A stretch of DNA of 64,000 nucleotides from Candidatus Saccharibacteria bacterium RIFCSPHIGHO2_12_FULL_44_22 (GCA_001790515.1 MGCS01000002.1:137243-201242), one strand, 5' to 3'; counted from the stretch's first letter, positions 16,071 through 25,128 are shown. The notes: generated by a model from the sequence alone, not told the origin. Numbers and translations are program-made.

Positions 16071-18482
16071 TCAGTACCAATTTGGATTAAACTGACTGAG
16101 GATATCCTGAGGAAGACTTTTATATCCTTGAATATACCTAATGTAGCTATTATATCCATTTTTGATCAACACCTGCGCAATCGTAACAGGGCTGCTAATC
16201 TCACCTAGCTGCCGGATAAGCGGACTTGGATCCAACCTAAAACGGTTTACATTCCAATCGATAGCTAGCTGCACTAATTCACTTTCATCTAGACTCTGAG
16301 CATCAAACTTATCAATATTATCCCTCAACGTTAATAGACCGTTATGTTTAATCAGGTAAGTAGCCAAAGCCATTTGATCAACAACTCCAGCATCAAATTC
16401 ATCAAGATTTTGAGCCAATGCTTCATGATTATAGCTACCGCCACTGATAAGGCTATTCATTAAAGCTTTCTGGTCAATCATTTCTTTACCTAGTTGGTCG
16501 ATATGCCATAGGACATATGTCCCAAGATCTGAGTCTATCATTTTTTGCACTAAAATCTTTTTATCTTTAAAACTGTCAATACTATCAATCACTTTATCTG
16601 CTTGACCTTTTTTAAACAGTTGAACTGCAACACTGGCAAGATCTTCAGGTTCTAATTTCAGTTTATCAAAATCTAAATACCGATTAACCGCGTCATTATC
16701 GCGATTTTGAACAAGCTGCTCGATAAGTTCAATACGATCATCATAATTTAATTCCAACTTATCGAAATAATTAGCAACTAGGATTTGCTTGTTTTGATCT
16801 ATTAAAATCTGCGCAAGCGCTGCATTATCAACCTCTTCTGAATTAAATTTGTCGATATGACTTATAACAAAATCTATACAATAATCCTCACCTGTATCGA
16901 TAAGTAACTGAGCAAATACAGCCTGATCATCAATCTTACTAAGGTTTTGAGATAATGCATAAACTGCATGCGTGTCACCTGAATGAACAATCTGTCGAGC
17001 AAGTGATATTTTCTTATTAAATTTTTCAAGATTATTAGCCACTTCTCTACCTGCCGGTGAACGAATGATTTCGAAGGCAATTTCATCGCGACTATCTGCG
17101 CTCAAATCAAAGCTATCAATATTATCGATAAGATCCTTAAACTCATATTCCGAAATCATCGCTTCAGCTAGCAAGGAATTATCTATATTGTTAATAAGAA
17201 TATCTAAGTCCTGTTTGTAGTCTCGAGACTCTAGTATTTCACTAATTCTAGGGTCTTGTTGATACCCAAAACTGCTTATGTCTGCATACCTCAAGAACCA
17301 AATATCTTGCACGGACAGTCCATCATTTGAGCGATTCTTTTCGTCAATCTCAGTCAGTCGCTTCATGTCAGCAGCAGCTTTAAGATATTCCTCACCGCCT
17401 TCAAGCGTTGCTAGCTTGTCCATAGCGATACTTGTCATGTTACCTTCAAGATTCTGATCATGCTCGATGCCCCGAACTTCAGCAACACGTCCGTGTTCCA
17501 TGCGAATTGCAATACGAGGAACGGTATCGTTTCCATCTTTGTCTTGCGAATTATAAACATAGAAATCACCTTGAGTTAACTGATGAGCGGCCGTACGCGT
17601 GCCGGCAGTACACCAACCCGTGCCGTGACCCTGTAGGGACTTTGCAAGTCGCATAGCGTCTTCGTTGTCTATGGCCGTACGGTCGGAAGCTTCGCCCTCT
17701 TCGTTGAAATCATAATCTGGGTCATACCTACCCTCTATCTGATCGTACTTCGTCCATGACCCTGCCGTAATCTCGCGACGTTCGGCACTCGCAGGTGTCA
17801 CTTCCATCATGGCATGTGCATAAAGTTTAGCGAAGCTGCCGCTTTTCACGAGAGTTGAAACCTTTTCGTCATCAGTATCAACACCCTGAAGAGCATGGCG
17901 GTCGATTGCATCATAAACATACGACAGTGCTTCTGCATTCAAATCAGCGAATGGCGCCGTCGTACCGCGACTACGTTTAGTGTATGCAGACTTTTCTTTA
18001 TCGAATGGTCCAAGTTTTGTCATTGCCTCAAAGGCGTATTTTTTGAACCAGTCGGGGTAGGTTGTGTCGTTGGACGAATCGGTCAGGTAGTTCGCCCATG
18101 ATTCGAGACTCTGTGTTTGCTCTTCGCGGATGGTTTCGATCATCGTGTCTCGCATAGCTGGCGTGATGTCGATGTCACCGTGTCCTCGCTCACGGGCAAT
18201 TTTTTTCTGTAGATCGAAGTAACTTTCCGGAACTTCGTCTGGCTGGATTGTTAGGTAGTCTACCTGACGAGAGATACTTTCTTTGTCGCCAGTTAACAAT
18301 CCGTCATTAACGACTTCGTTAAGAAAGCGAATATGAGCACCGAGCTTTTCTGCAGGAGAGTTAGGGATTTTCTCGCCGCTACGACGCATGTAGCTAGCGA
18401 CATCTTCGACTTCACGAGATTTATGCGTATTTGCATTACGGGCGTGGAGGAATGACTCTCCTGATTGTTTTTGATTAGACAT
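16071..18482 (-). CDS. 803-aa orphan with a PcfJ-like GWCTAG module and helical repeats
   Basis: The N-terminal half (to about residue 400) contains HGTGWCTAG (about 284-292), followed by a Tyr-rich strand, PRIAIRME and VAEVRGIEHDQNL. This order resembles the PcfJ-type domain of mobile-element proteins, but I cannot confirm homology. The C-terminal half (about 410-800) is built from at least nine imperfect helical units of 26-36 residues of the form LID.....V....IDKF....D...LAQ.LI, ending in PNWY. No signal or membrane segment is visible. The leader is A-rich with AAAACAAACAA and no good Shine-Dalgarno. The promoter is of the orphan class. Function unknown. Confidence 0.75.
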   Translation of the reverse strand: MSNQKQSGESFLHARNANTHKSREVEDVASYMRRSGEKIPNSPAEKLGAHIRFLNEVVNDGLLTGDKESISRQVDYLTIQPDEVPESYFDLQKKIARERGHGDIDITPAMRDTMIETIREEQTQSLESWANYLTDSSNDTTYPDWFKKYAFEAMTKLGPFDKEKSAYTKRSRGTTAPFADLNAEALSYVYDAIDRHALQGVDTDDEKVSTLVKSGSFAKLYAHAMMEVTPASAERREITAGSWTKYDQIEGRYDPDYDFNEEGEASDRTAIDNEDAMRLAKSLQGHGTGWCTAGTRTAAHQLTQGDFYVYNSQDKDGNDTVPRIAIRMEHGRVAEVRGIEHDQNLEGNMTSIAMDKLATLEGGEEYLKAAADMKRLTEIDEKNRSNDGLSVQDIWFLRYADISSFGYQQDPRISEILESRDYKQDLDILINNIDNSLLAEAMISEYEFKDLIDNIDSFDLSADSRDEIAFEIIRSPAGREVANNLEKFNKKISLARQIVHSGDTHAVYALSQNLSKIDDQAVFAQLLIDTGEDYCIDFVISHIDKFNSEEVDNAALAQILIDQNKQILVANYFDKLELNYDDRIELIEQLVQNRDNDAVNRYLDFDKLKLEPEDLASVAVQLFKKGQADKVIDSIDSFKDKKILVQKMIDSDLGTYVLWHIDQLGKEMIDQKALMNSLISGGSYNHEALAQNLDEFDAGVVDQMALATYLIKHNGLLTLRDNIDKFDAQSLDESELVQLAIDWNVNRFRLDPSPLIRQLGEISSPVTIAQVLIKNGYNSYIRYIQGYKSLPQDILSQFNPNWY

Positions 18483-18519
18483 ACCAGTGACGTTGTTTGT
18501 TTTATTTAGTTATAAATAT

Positions 18520-18548
18520 ATATTATCATGCTTTTGTTTATAAGTCAA
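18520..18548 (-). promoter_or_regulatory. Promoter of orphan-gene class
   Basis: On the minus strand: TTGACT (18543-18548), 17-nt spacer beginning TATAAACAA, TAATAT (18520-18525). The spacer start is shared with 3702-3730. Confidence 0.7.
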
Positions 18549-18586
18549 TATTATTTAACACAATTACTTTAGTCTTGGTAATTTAA

Positions 18587-18610
18587 AGCGAAGACCGTAT
18601 GATCTTCGCT
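18587..18610 (-). terminator. Hairpin after tRNA-Ser(GGA)
   Basis: AGCGAAGA and TCTTCGCT form an 8-bp stem, followed on the minus strand by TTTAAATT. It lies 16 nt past the encoded CCA. Confidence 0.6.
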
Positions 18611-18625
18611 GTATGCATAATGTTA

Positions 18626-18715
18626 TGGCGGAGAGAACAGGATTCGAACCTGCGGTACCATTGCTGGTACACACGCTTTCCAAGCGTGCGCCTTCAACCA
18701 CTCGGCCATCTCTCC
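18626..18715 (-). tRNA. tRNA-Ser(GGA)
   Basis: A complete class II tRNA on the minus strand. The 7-bp acceptor is GGAGAGA/TCTCTCC, the anticodon loop TTGGAAA gives anticodon GGA (reads UCC/UCU), and there is a long variable arm, a T-loop TTCGAAT and an encoded CCA. Confidence 0.97.
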
Positions 18716-18769
18716 ACGCATATTTGATTTTAGCAGATTCTAGTAACGTATTTAATTGTTAGCGAAATC

Positions 18770-19113
18770 AATCGCAGTCCTACTGCGTAAAAGTAATCAA
18801 CTAATCGTGACATCTGGACTAACCCGAGAACTCCTTATGTCTTTTATTGGAATAGTTCACGAGGACTTGTTTTGTATCCATAACTAAAAAACAATATACA
18901 AAACCTCCCAACGGGAGTTCCGCAGTGACCAATAAAAGACATAAAGAGTTCTCGGCGACAGGAAGCCGTCACAAAGCCTTTTGCTTCTTTTCGTCGATAC
19001 GAAAAGAAGACGGCTTGTTACTTTTGCGTTGAAAAGTAAGGATTGTATTCTTCTGGCGAAGAATACTCGTATAGTGTTTTTTCCGAATGGGTCCTGAATC
19101 GAGTTCAGGATGA
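18770..19113. repeat. Dispersed structured repeat, copy A
   Basis: About 344 nt sharing order and conserved blocks with copy B at 32478-32847. It folds as a chain of hairpins: CGCAGT/ACTGCG; a long outer stem (18826-18850 with 18929-18953, 24 of 25 paired) enclosing TTTTGTAT/ATACAAAA and CTCCC/GGGAG; then CTTCTTTTCGT/ACGAAAAGAAG, TTACTTTT/AAAAGTAA, GTATTCTTC/GAAGAATAC and CCTGAA/TTCAGG. The stems differ from copy B but remain paired. No protein is encoded. The remaining bases up to the ABC gene promoter at 19212 show nothing else I can name. Confidence 0.8.
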
Positions 19114-19250
19114 CAACAATTGTACATAAATGACAATGCTACAAAAATAACTAAATTTAACCATAAACATCATATTTTTGAACAGTTGTACAATCTACGC
19201 CACCTTTACGGTTGCGGATTCAGCTATATCACATCTATAATAGATACCTA

Positions 19251-20102
19251 ATGAATAATGCGGTCGATCCAACTACTCCTGTTATTGCTCTGCACGGGCT
19301 TACAAAACGCTACGGCATTGGCGATGCTGAACATACCGTCCTCGATGGCGTCGACCTCACTATCAAAAAAGGTGAGTTTATTGCGATCATGGGACCAAGC
19401 GGTTGCGGCAAAACAACGCTCCTCAATATTCTCGGCCTTTTGGATCGTTCTAACGGTGGCGACTACAAACTAAATGGCAAATCAGTCGATTCACTCAGTT
19501 CTGCAGCACATGCTCGGATCCGTAGCGATCAGGTGGGGTTTGTGTTTCAAAACTTCAATCTGGTTCCGCGTTTGAACGTCATTGAAAATGTCGCCCTTCC
19601 CCTAACCTACCGTGGCGTGCGCAAGACAAAGCGCCTACAGGCAGCCAGCAAAATGCTCGCAACATTCCATTTGTCTGAACGTGAGTATTACATGCCATGG
19701 CAATTATCCGGCGGGCAAACACAGCGTGTGGCAATTGCTCGTGCGCTCGTGAATGATCCATCAATCGTTCTAGCGGACGAGCCGACCGGAAATCTAGATA
19801 GTCGATCAAGTCATGTCATTATGGAAGAATTGTCTGATATCCATAAACGTGGCAACACGATTATCATGGTGACGCACAACCCTAGTTTGACAACGTACGC
19901 AAGTCGCGTTATCACCATGCTTGACGGTCGAATCGACACCGACACCAAAGACCCTCGCGCGCCTATCAACCAAATCGACACGACAAAACGTCGTCTTGAT
20001 TCGCACAGTGAGCCCACAAAAACAGAAGAAAAAGCAAAAAAAGTATCCAAAAAATCAACCAAGACTAAGAGCAAATCGACACGCAAAGGAACTAAAAAAT
20101 AA
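19251..20102 (+). CDS. ABC transporter ATP-binding protein, MacB/LolD type
   Basis: The nucleotide-binding subunit of an ABC system of the MacB/LolCDE class, which uses ATP hydrolysis to drive an FtsX-type permease. Walker [10 protein letters not shown] (about 46-54), Q-loop, signature [15 protein letters not shown] (about 151) and Walker B VLADEP are intact. Start: the ATG at 19251 lies 9 nt after TATAAT (19236-19241), with TTGCGG as -35, predicting a nearly leaderless mRNA. The C-terminus has an unusual lysine/serine/threonine-rich tail of about 40 residues ([21 protein letters not shown] region). The permease gene follows 2 nt later. Confidence 0.93.
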   Translation: MNNAVDPTTPVIALHGLTKRYGIGDAEHTVLDGVDLTIKKGEFIAIMGPSGCGKTTLLNILGLLDRSNGGDYKLNGKSVDSLSSAAHARIRSDQVGFVFQNFNLVPRLNVIENVALPLTYRGVRKTKRLQAASKMLATFHLSEREYYMPWQLSGGQTQRVAIARALVNDPSIVLADEPTGNLDSRSSHVIMEELSDIHKRGNTIIMVTHNPSLTTYASRVITMLDGRIDTDTKDPRAPINQIDTTKRRLDSHSEPTKTEEKAKKVSKKSTKTKSKSTRKGTKK

Positions 20103-20104
20103 TC

Positions 20105-21340
20105 ATGCGTTTGCTACTCCTTAATCACATTGAGAACGCCGTCGAATCACTGCGAAGTAACCGTACGCGCACAGGGCTAACGACGCTAGGAGTTACTATT
20201 GGTATCGCAAGCATCACTATGATTCTTGCCCTCAGTGGTGGTGCAACAAAAATCGTCACAAATCAAGTCGAAGAACTCGGCGGCAATATAGCCGTTGTTC
20301 GTCCGGGCGAAACCAAACCACCAAATCAAATCGAAAACATTACTTCACCCCAATCAAATGCATACGCGACAAGCACACTGACAGAAAGAGACGTTGATAC
20401 CATTCGAGGCGTGCCAAACGTTCAGGCAGTCGCACCACTGATGGTCGTGAGCGGAAGTGTCCGATCTGGTGACCAGTCACCAGCTGCTAGTACGGTTGTC
20501 GCCACAACACCCGACCTCCAGACAATCGTTAACTTCCCTATACGCGACGGGCAGTTTATCGACACAACCACAAATATCGACACTGCCGTAGTTGGATCTC
20601 AGTTATCCGTTGACCTATTCGGGACAGACAGCTCTATCGGTAAAACATTCCAAATTCGAGGCAAAACATTCACGGTGATTGGCATACTGAAACCACTCAA
20701 CAAACCAATTAACTATAACAATGTCGATTTCGACCATGCAGCGATTATCAATCTAGAAAGCGGCAAATCATTCAATCAGGGCATCGCCCAATTACAGCAA
20801 ATTGATGTGAAAGCAACAGAAACCGACAAGTTGCCAGGCGTCATCAGTACTATGCGTCAAACGTTCGATAAAACACATAATGGCGAGGCTGATACGACCA
20901 TCCTATCAGGCGAAGACTTGTCTCGACCAACCAGCCAGTACTTCTATGCAATTGCAGCAACCATGACCGCGGTCGCCGCAATATCCCTGTTCGTTGGCGG
21001 TATTGGTATCATGAATATCATGCTAGTTAGCGTCGCAGAACGCACCCGCGAGATTGGTATTCGAAAGGCACTCGGTGCAAGTAATGGTCATATTACGTTC
21101 CAATTCCTTATCGAATCGCTGGCGATGAGTATTGGCGGCGGTATCAGTGGCTACATTCTCGGGTATTTGTTCGCGTTTACCCTCAGTCGCAGTTTGCTGA
21201 CGTTTGATCCATTATTTAGCTGGGAAATCGCAGCCGTAACCCTAGGAGTATCGGCAGTTGTTGGGACATTATTTGGCCTCTATCCTGCCATTCGCGCCTC
21301 TCGCAAGGATCCCATCGAAGCGCTTCGACAGTATCATTAG
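20105..21340 (+). CDS. ABC transporter permease, MacB/FtsX type
   Basis: Partner of the preceding ATPase. It has the MacB layout: an N-terminal membrane helix (TGLTTLGVTIGIASITMIL, about 23-41), a large extracytoplasmic MacB core domain (about 55-265), and three C-terminal helices forming the FtsX domain, with the conserved VGGIGIMNIMLVSVAERTRE segment near residue 297. It ends in the typical ASRKDPIEALR. The 411-residue length is normal. Substrate unknown. Members of this class move peptides, antibiotics or lipoproteins. Confidence 0.93.
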   Translation: MRLLLLNHIENAVESLRSNRTRTGLTTLGVTIGIASITMILALSGGATKIVTNQVEELGGNIAVVRPGETKPPNQIENITSPQSNAYATSTLTERDVDTIRGVPNVQAVAPLMVVSGSVRSGDQSPAASTVVATTPDLQTIVNFPIRDGQFIDTTTNIDTAVVGSQLSVDLFGTDSSIGKTFQIRGKTFTVIGILKPLNKPINYNNVDFDHAAIINLESGKSFNQGIAQLQQIDVKATETDKLPGVISTMRQTFDKTHNGEADTTILSGEDLSRPTSQYFYAIAATMTAVAAISLFVGGIGIMNIMLVSVAERTREIGIRKALGASNGHITFQFLIESLAMSIGGGISGYILGYLFAFTLSRSLLTFDPLFSWEIAAVTLGVSAVVGTLFGLYPAIRASRKDPIEALRQYH

Positions 21341-21352
21341 AGGCGTAAATTA

Positions 21353-21382
21353 TTGACTATATAGCTATAATTATGGTATAAT
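21353..21382 (+). promoter_or_regulatory. Promoter of the 163-aa ORFan
   Basis: TTGACT (21353-21358), 18-nt spacer, TATAAT (21377-21382). It is followed by a 42-nt leader with AAGGAG 6 nt before the ATG. Confidence 0.7.
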
Positions 21383-21424
21383 AGATTTGTCCCGCACCTT
21401 ACTACTCAAGCCAAGGAGACTCTA

Positions 21425-21916
21425 ATGGATCTCGAAAATGTTGCCACTCAACTGATCGAGCAGGGCCCGATAAAGGAAACGATCTACGTCGCCGGAAACC
21501 GCGTGCACGAAGTTGCATCGATGACAGCCGAACCGTACTTTTTCGCCCACAGTCGGATGAAGTCACTCGCTGATTTCGAACCAGCGACCCGTCTGCTTTC
21601 GTCCACGGCAGAAGTCTTGTGCGTCCTGGAATACGCACATCCCCGCAGGGTCGTCGTAGTGAGCACCGCTCTGGGCAACGTCCGGGTGACACCTGCGCGG
21701 CTTTGGATGACATCCGGCTACATACGAGTCGAGGAAAACGTCAGACCTTTGACGTGGACTCCGACGGAGATTCCTCGGTCGCTCACCCCGAGCGACAGCC
21801 ACGAGGTGGAAGGGGAGATGACAACATCACTCCCCCTTCATAACCCCCTGAGCGTCATGTACGATCCGGCATTCCTGCGTTCACTCGAGGAGTCTGCCCT
21901 GGTTGCAGCAAGTTAG
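21425..21916 (+). CDS. ORFan, 163 aa, high GC
   Basis: Supported by a promoter, a good ribosome site (AAGGAGACTCTA before ATG) and a following hairpin. The product looks soluble, mixed alpha/beta, with no signal or membrane segment. I do not recognise a family. Its codon use is clearly more GC-rich than that of neighbouring genes, which suggests recent acquisition or a different functional class. Similar style is seen in the genes at 301-669, 30326-30757 and 54375-54926. Confidence 0.7.
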   Translation: MDLENVATQLIEQGPIKETIYVAGNRVHEVASMTAEPYFFAHSRMKSLADFEPATRLLSSTAEVLCVLEYAHPRRVVVVSTALGNVRVTPARLWMTSGYIRVEENVRPLTWTPTEIPRSLTPSDSHEVEGEMTTSLPLHNPLSVMYDPAFLRSLEESALVAAS

Positions 21917-21928
21917 GTCGGGTTACCG

Positions 21929-21972
21929 TCCCGCCATTTTACTTCTCCTCACGGAGTCGCAAAGTGGCGGGA
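21929..21972 (+). terminator. Hairpin after the 163-aa ORFan
   Basis: TCCCGCCA and TGGCGGGA bracket an inner CTCC/GGAG hairpin. There is no clear T-run, so it may act as an RNA end or as a boundary between convergent genes. Confidence 0.45.
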
Positions 21973-21994
21973 CTAACTCATTTCTGGATGAATT

Positions 21995-23035
21995 CTAAAC
22001 TAGTTCTTTTTTCAATTTTTCTATCAACGCGACGGGCACTGGATCAACACCGTTTAATATTGCCACATAAATACTGACAAAATCAGCTAAGATGCAGCCC
22101 CATAACAACTGCTGTAAAAGCGTTTCACCGCGCAGCTGCACGACATTCGACTTTGGCCGGAGCCCACTCAGCAACCGATCAGAGATTTCAAATCGCTTCA
22201 ACACTTGAGGATGTTCGAGATGGCTGATCAGATCAAAAATAACAAATGGTTTCTCTACCGGATGTGATACCCACCCCATGAACTCGTTGTGATTAAATTC
22301 TGGATATTGATTCCAAAACGCGACGTTTTTGGCGTTTTCGTTCCAGCTAATCTTCCATTTATACGCCAGTGACGCCGTCAGTTCACCACCGTAGATAACC
22401 GGCGTCTTGCCGACCGCAAGTAGCGCCAATTGTTTTGCTTCATTTTGTGCCGTCGTGACTGTCGCCAGCCATTTTTCGGTTTCAGTGCTCAACCACTGCG
22501 CGGTCGATGCAATCTCGTCTTGGTTTTGCTGGCCAACAACACCAAAGTTAACAAGCAACCCAATAAGTGCTCGGAGGTTATACAAAACCGCCATTCGTGG
22601 CTGAATACCGCTCGGCAGCGCAACGTGTGCGATTGCCTGATCGGCTGCTATATCAAGCAAACGACCGCCAGAAGCAATAATGCCGACCTGAGCAAACTGG
22701 TCGCGTGCTTGCTGCAAGCTGCTTATCGTCTCTTCGGTATTGCCCGAATAACTACTCGCGATAACCAACGTTTTATCGTCGACATACGCAGGCAGTGAAT
22801 AGCCACGAATAACTTCAAACGGAATAGCCAATTCATTCGACAGCCAGTCCTTTGCTAGCAGTGCAGCAAGCGCTGACCCACCCATACCTGCAACAATTAC
22901 CTTTTCAATTGGCCGATCGTCATGATCACCGTCAGTAATCGTTACCTGATATTCAGCCTGTTGCCACTGTGCGGCAGCGACACTCAGCGCCCCATGCGGG
23001 TCACGCTGCGCTAATACATTACCGTCGTCCAGCAT
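21995..23035 (-). CDS. Bifunctional phosphoglucose/phosphomannose isomerase
   Basis: 346 residues of the SIS-domain PGI/PMI family, which interconverts glucose-6-P, mannose-6-P and fructose-6-P. An N-terminal SIS motif VIVAGMGGSALAALLA (about 45-60) is followed by the phosphate loop SSYSGNTEET (about 96-105) and a second SIS domain, with HNEFMGW near residue 260. I start at the ATG at 23035 because GGGAGG of the upstream ATG context serves as its ribosome site. It links glycolysis with the zwf product and with mannose or sugar-nucleotide supply. Confidence 0.88.
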   Translation of the reverse strand: MLDDGNVLAQRDPHGALSVAAAQWQQAEYQVTITDGDHDDRPIEKVIVAGMGGSALAALLAKDWLSNELAIPFEVIRGYSLPAYVDDKTLVIASSYSGNTEETISSLQQARDQFAQVGIIASGGRLLDIAADQAIAHVALPSGIQPRMAVLYNLRALIGLLVNFGVVGQQNQDEIASTAQWLSTETEKWLATVTTAQNEAKQLALLAVGKTPVIYGGELTASLAYKWKISWNENAKNVAFWNQYPEFNHNEFMGWVSHPVEKPFVIFDLISHLEHPQVLKRFEISDRLLSGLRPKSNVVQLRGETLLQQLLWGCILADFVSIYVAILNGVDPVPVALIEKLKKELV

Positions 23036-23122
23036 CTTGCCTCCCATTTACTTGCGTAGTTTTCTGTTACTATGATACACTTTTTAGTAACAAAGCATAA
23101 GTATTTAATCTAGAGGTGGGAA

Positions 23123-23695
23123 ATGAGCGAAGATAAGACTATCGGGCAGAGCAACGACGACCAAGAGCTTGCAAAAGCACTTGCCGGTATGAATGACAAG
23201 ATTACAGGAACAGTCGACCCTTCAGACGCTGGACTTGCATTCGAAGAAACCCCATCACCTGCGGGCGCAGTTGCAGGATCACCTTTTGGCGACCCTTCGA
23301 TCGGTCCAGTTGCTGGCAAAGCAGACGAACCACTTATCAACGCCCTCCCTCCAATGCCAGACGTAGATGCCGCCATAGCAGCTACACCTGCTTCTAATCT
23401 CCCTACTCCATCGGCCGTTCCGTCAGCACCTACAACTGACGATAACAGTAATCTAGACGACATCAAAAAGAATGCGCTTAGCGAACTACGCCCACTTGTC
23501 GACAAATTGAATATTCCAGCCGAAGAATTGTTTGATACTTACCTACTGCTGCTTCGTTCCACAGACGATCCTGCGCTTATTGCTCCGGCACACAAAGCAG
23601 CCAAAGAAATTACCGACGAAGCACGTCGTGCCCAGGCACTGCTTGATGTTATCAAAGAAATCGACTACCTTTCGGCTCACGATTCTGCAGCATAA
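23123..23695 (+). CDS. Hypothetical protein, 190 aa
   Basis: Residues 1-110 are Pro/Ala/Asp-rich and probably disordered. Residues 112-185 form a helical domain (NALSELRPLVDKLNIPAEE, then paired helices). No signal or membrane segment. The ribosome site AGAGGTGGGAA precedes the ATG and a terminator follows. It diverges from PGI/PMI with an inverted repeat (GTTACTA/TTAGTAAC) between them that may be an operator. I do not recognise the family. Confidence 0.75.
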   Translation: MSEDKTIGQSNDDQELAKALAGMNDKITGTVDPSDAGLAFEETPSPAGAVAGSPFGDPSIGPVAGKADEPLINALPPMPDVDAAIAATPASNLPTPSAVPSAPTTDDNSNLDDIKKNALSELRPLVDKLNIPAEELFDTYLLLLRSTDDPALIAPAHKAAKEITDEARRAQALLDVIKEIDYLSAHDSAA

Positions 23696-23712
23696 ATAGC
23701 AACTACTACAAG

Positions 23713-23744
23713 AAATCTCCCCTGGCACTGCCAAGGGAGATTTT
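23713..23744 (+). terminator. Bidirectional terminator
   Basis: AAATCTCCC with inner TGGC pairs with GCCA and GGGAGATTT, followed by TT on the plus strand and A/T on the other side. It lies between convergent genes 23123 and 23763. Confidence 0.8.
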
Positions 23745-23762
23745 CGTTGAAACTAGTATCGG

Positions 23763-25100
23763 TTACTTCAGATCATCGATATCGTTACTTTCGTCGATCT
23801 TTGTATGAGTAGGGTGACTTTGGGCTGCATGTAATGCTTCCTGCAAATCACGACGACTTTTGTAGTAGTAAACGATGCCGATTGTGATCGCTGCGATACC
23901 GATCAATCCAGCGATAACTTCGGCAGGACCGGTAACTGGAAGTGCAGCGGGAGTACATCGGGCATCGCCCGTTGGAATACCTGGTGCACATTCGGTTGCC
24001 TGGCAACCGCCGTTATTTACCACAACCGATGCCGTATCGGTTAAGTTGCCATTTATTGTCTCAACTGCAGCTGTATTATTCAGTGTCGTACACTCATCAG
24101 TGTCAACTGTAGCCGTAAATTGGAGATAAGCATTTGATCCGGCTGTGTATCCGCCAATGTTCATGCCGGCAGCCCCTATTTCATCACCTATCTTTGCACC
24201 ACTTGGGTTTTTTGCATTGGTTAGTTTTGACGAACCGTTTACATATGTTAATCCTTTTGGAAGAACATCTTTCATGACGACACTCTTCTGCTCTGTTGTA
24301 CCTGTATTGGCATACTGTAGTAGATAGTCAACTTTGTCGCCTTTTTTGGCAGAAACACTTTTGTTCCAGCCGGTTGTTCCCGTTACTTTCACCTCTTTTT
24401 TAAAGGTAAAGTTTGGCTGATCCGCTTTGACACGGAATGTGACGAATCCTGCGTAGTCGTTACAGCCTGGCAGTGTCCCATTCAGACTATCGTGTCCAAG
24501 CTTCACGCCACCACCGCTTAACATTGTGTCGGGCATAATCTGACCGTTCGCGTTACCACCGTTATGAATCGTTGTCGATCCAGAAACGTAGCGAAGCGCT
24601 ATGTCAGTACCTGTCGTATTCTTGAACGTAATATCATCATAGACACTTGTTGGATTTGCATTGCTTGCACCGACATATCCAGCCGCTTTTGTACCCGCAC
24701 CGCCATTTTTTACAATGGCTGGTACTTCGGCACGGGCATAGGCATTCTGTGCAATCCCTTTACCGCTTTCGTTTAAGTTACTGGCTGCGTTGTTATGGTA
24801 GAACATAAAGATGACATATTCTTTACCAGGGGTGAGTGAGATATCGTCACTGTAGGTTTCGTTGCGAGCATCTTGCGCACGTACTTGCATGAAGTTACGT
24901 TCGTCACCTTGCTTTGGGTTATTTGTAATCGAGTTAAATGTAACGTAGCTTGCAGGAACCTCCTGCGTAAATGTTGCCCGTTGCGGACCCCATGCCAGTA
25001 CAGATGCTGGTATGATCGCCATCGCAAGTAGCGATAGTACAATAACCGAGATTGAGCGTGGTGACAATTTTTGTGCAATTTTTGTGATAAGTTGTTTCAT
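23763..25100 (-). CDS. Secreted surface protein with DUF11-type repeat and LPVTG anchor motif
   Basis: 445 residues. A basic N-terminus and hydrophobic segment (about 15-36) form a signal peptide (ASVLAW end). A beta-rich ectodomain follows, then a DUF11-like module (KKGDKVDYLLQYANTGTTEQ to DVLPKGLTYVNGS, about 250-300) typical of Gram-positive surface proteins. Near the C-terminus LPVTG (about 384-388) precedes a membrane helix and a basic stop, as in sortase substrates, although the cytoplasmic tail (about 35 residues) is longer than usual. No sortase is encoded in this window. Probably displayed on the cell surface. Confidence 0.82.
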   Translation of the reverse strand: MKQLITKIAQKLSPRSISVIVLSLLAMAIIPASVLAWGPQRATFTQEVPASYVTFNSITNNPKQGDERNFMQVRAQDARNETYSDDISLTPGKEYVIFMFYHNNAASNLNESGKGIAQNAYARAEVPAIVKNGGAGTKAAGYVGASNANPTSVYDDITFKNTTGTDIALRYVSGSTTIHNGGNANGQIMPDTMLSGGGVKLGHDSLNGTLPGCNDYAGFVTFRVKADQPNFTFKKEVKVTGTTGWNKSVSAKKGDKVDYLLQYANTGTTEQKSVVMKDVLPKGLTYVNGSSKLTNAKNPSGAKIGDEIGAAGMNIGGYTAGSNAYLQFTATVDTDECTTLNNTAAVETINGNLTDTASVVVNNGGCQATECAPGIPTGDARCTPAALPVTGPAEVIAGLIGIAAITIGIVYYYKSRRDLQEALHAAQSHPTHTKIDESNDIDDLK

Positions 25101-25128
25101 GATTCTATTCCTTTCTATTTTTTATTAA

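Noticed and set aside
19026-19113. Protein-coding reading of the repeat copies (short ORFs rich in Phe/Lys)
   Set aside because: Frames are interrupted and differ between the two copies, while base pairing is what is conserved.
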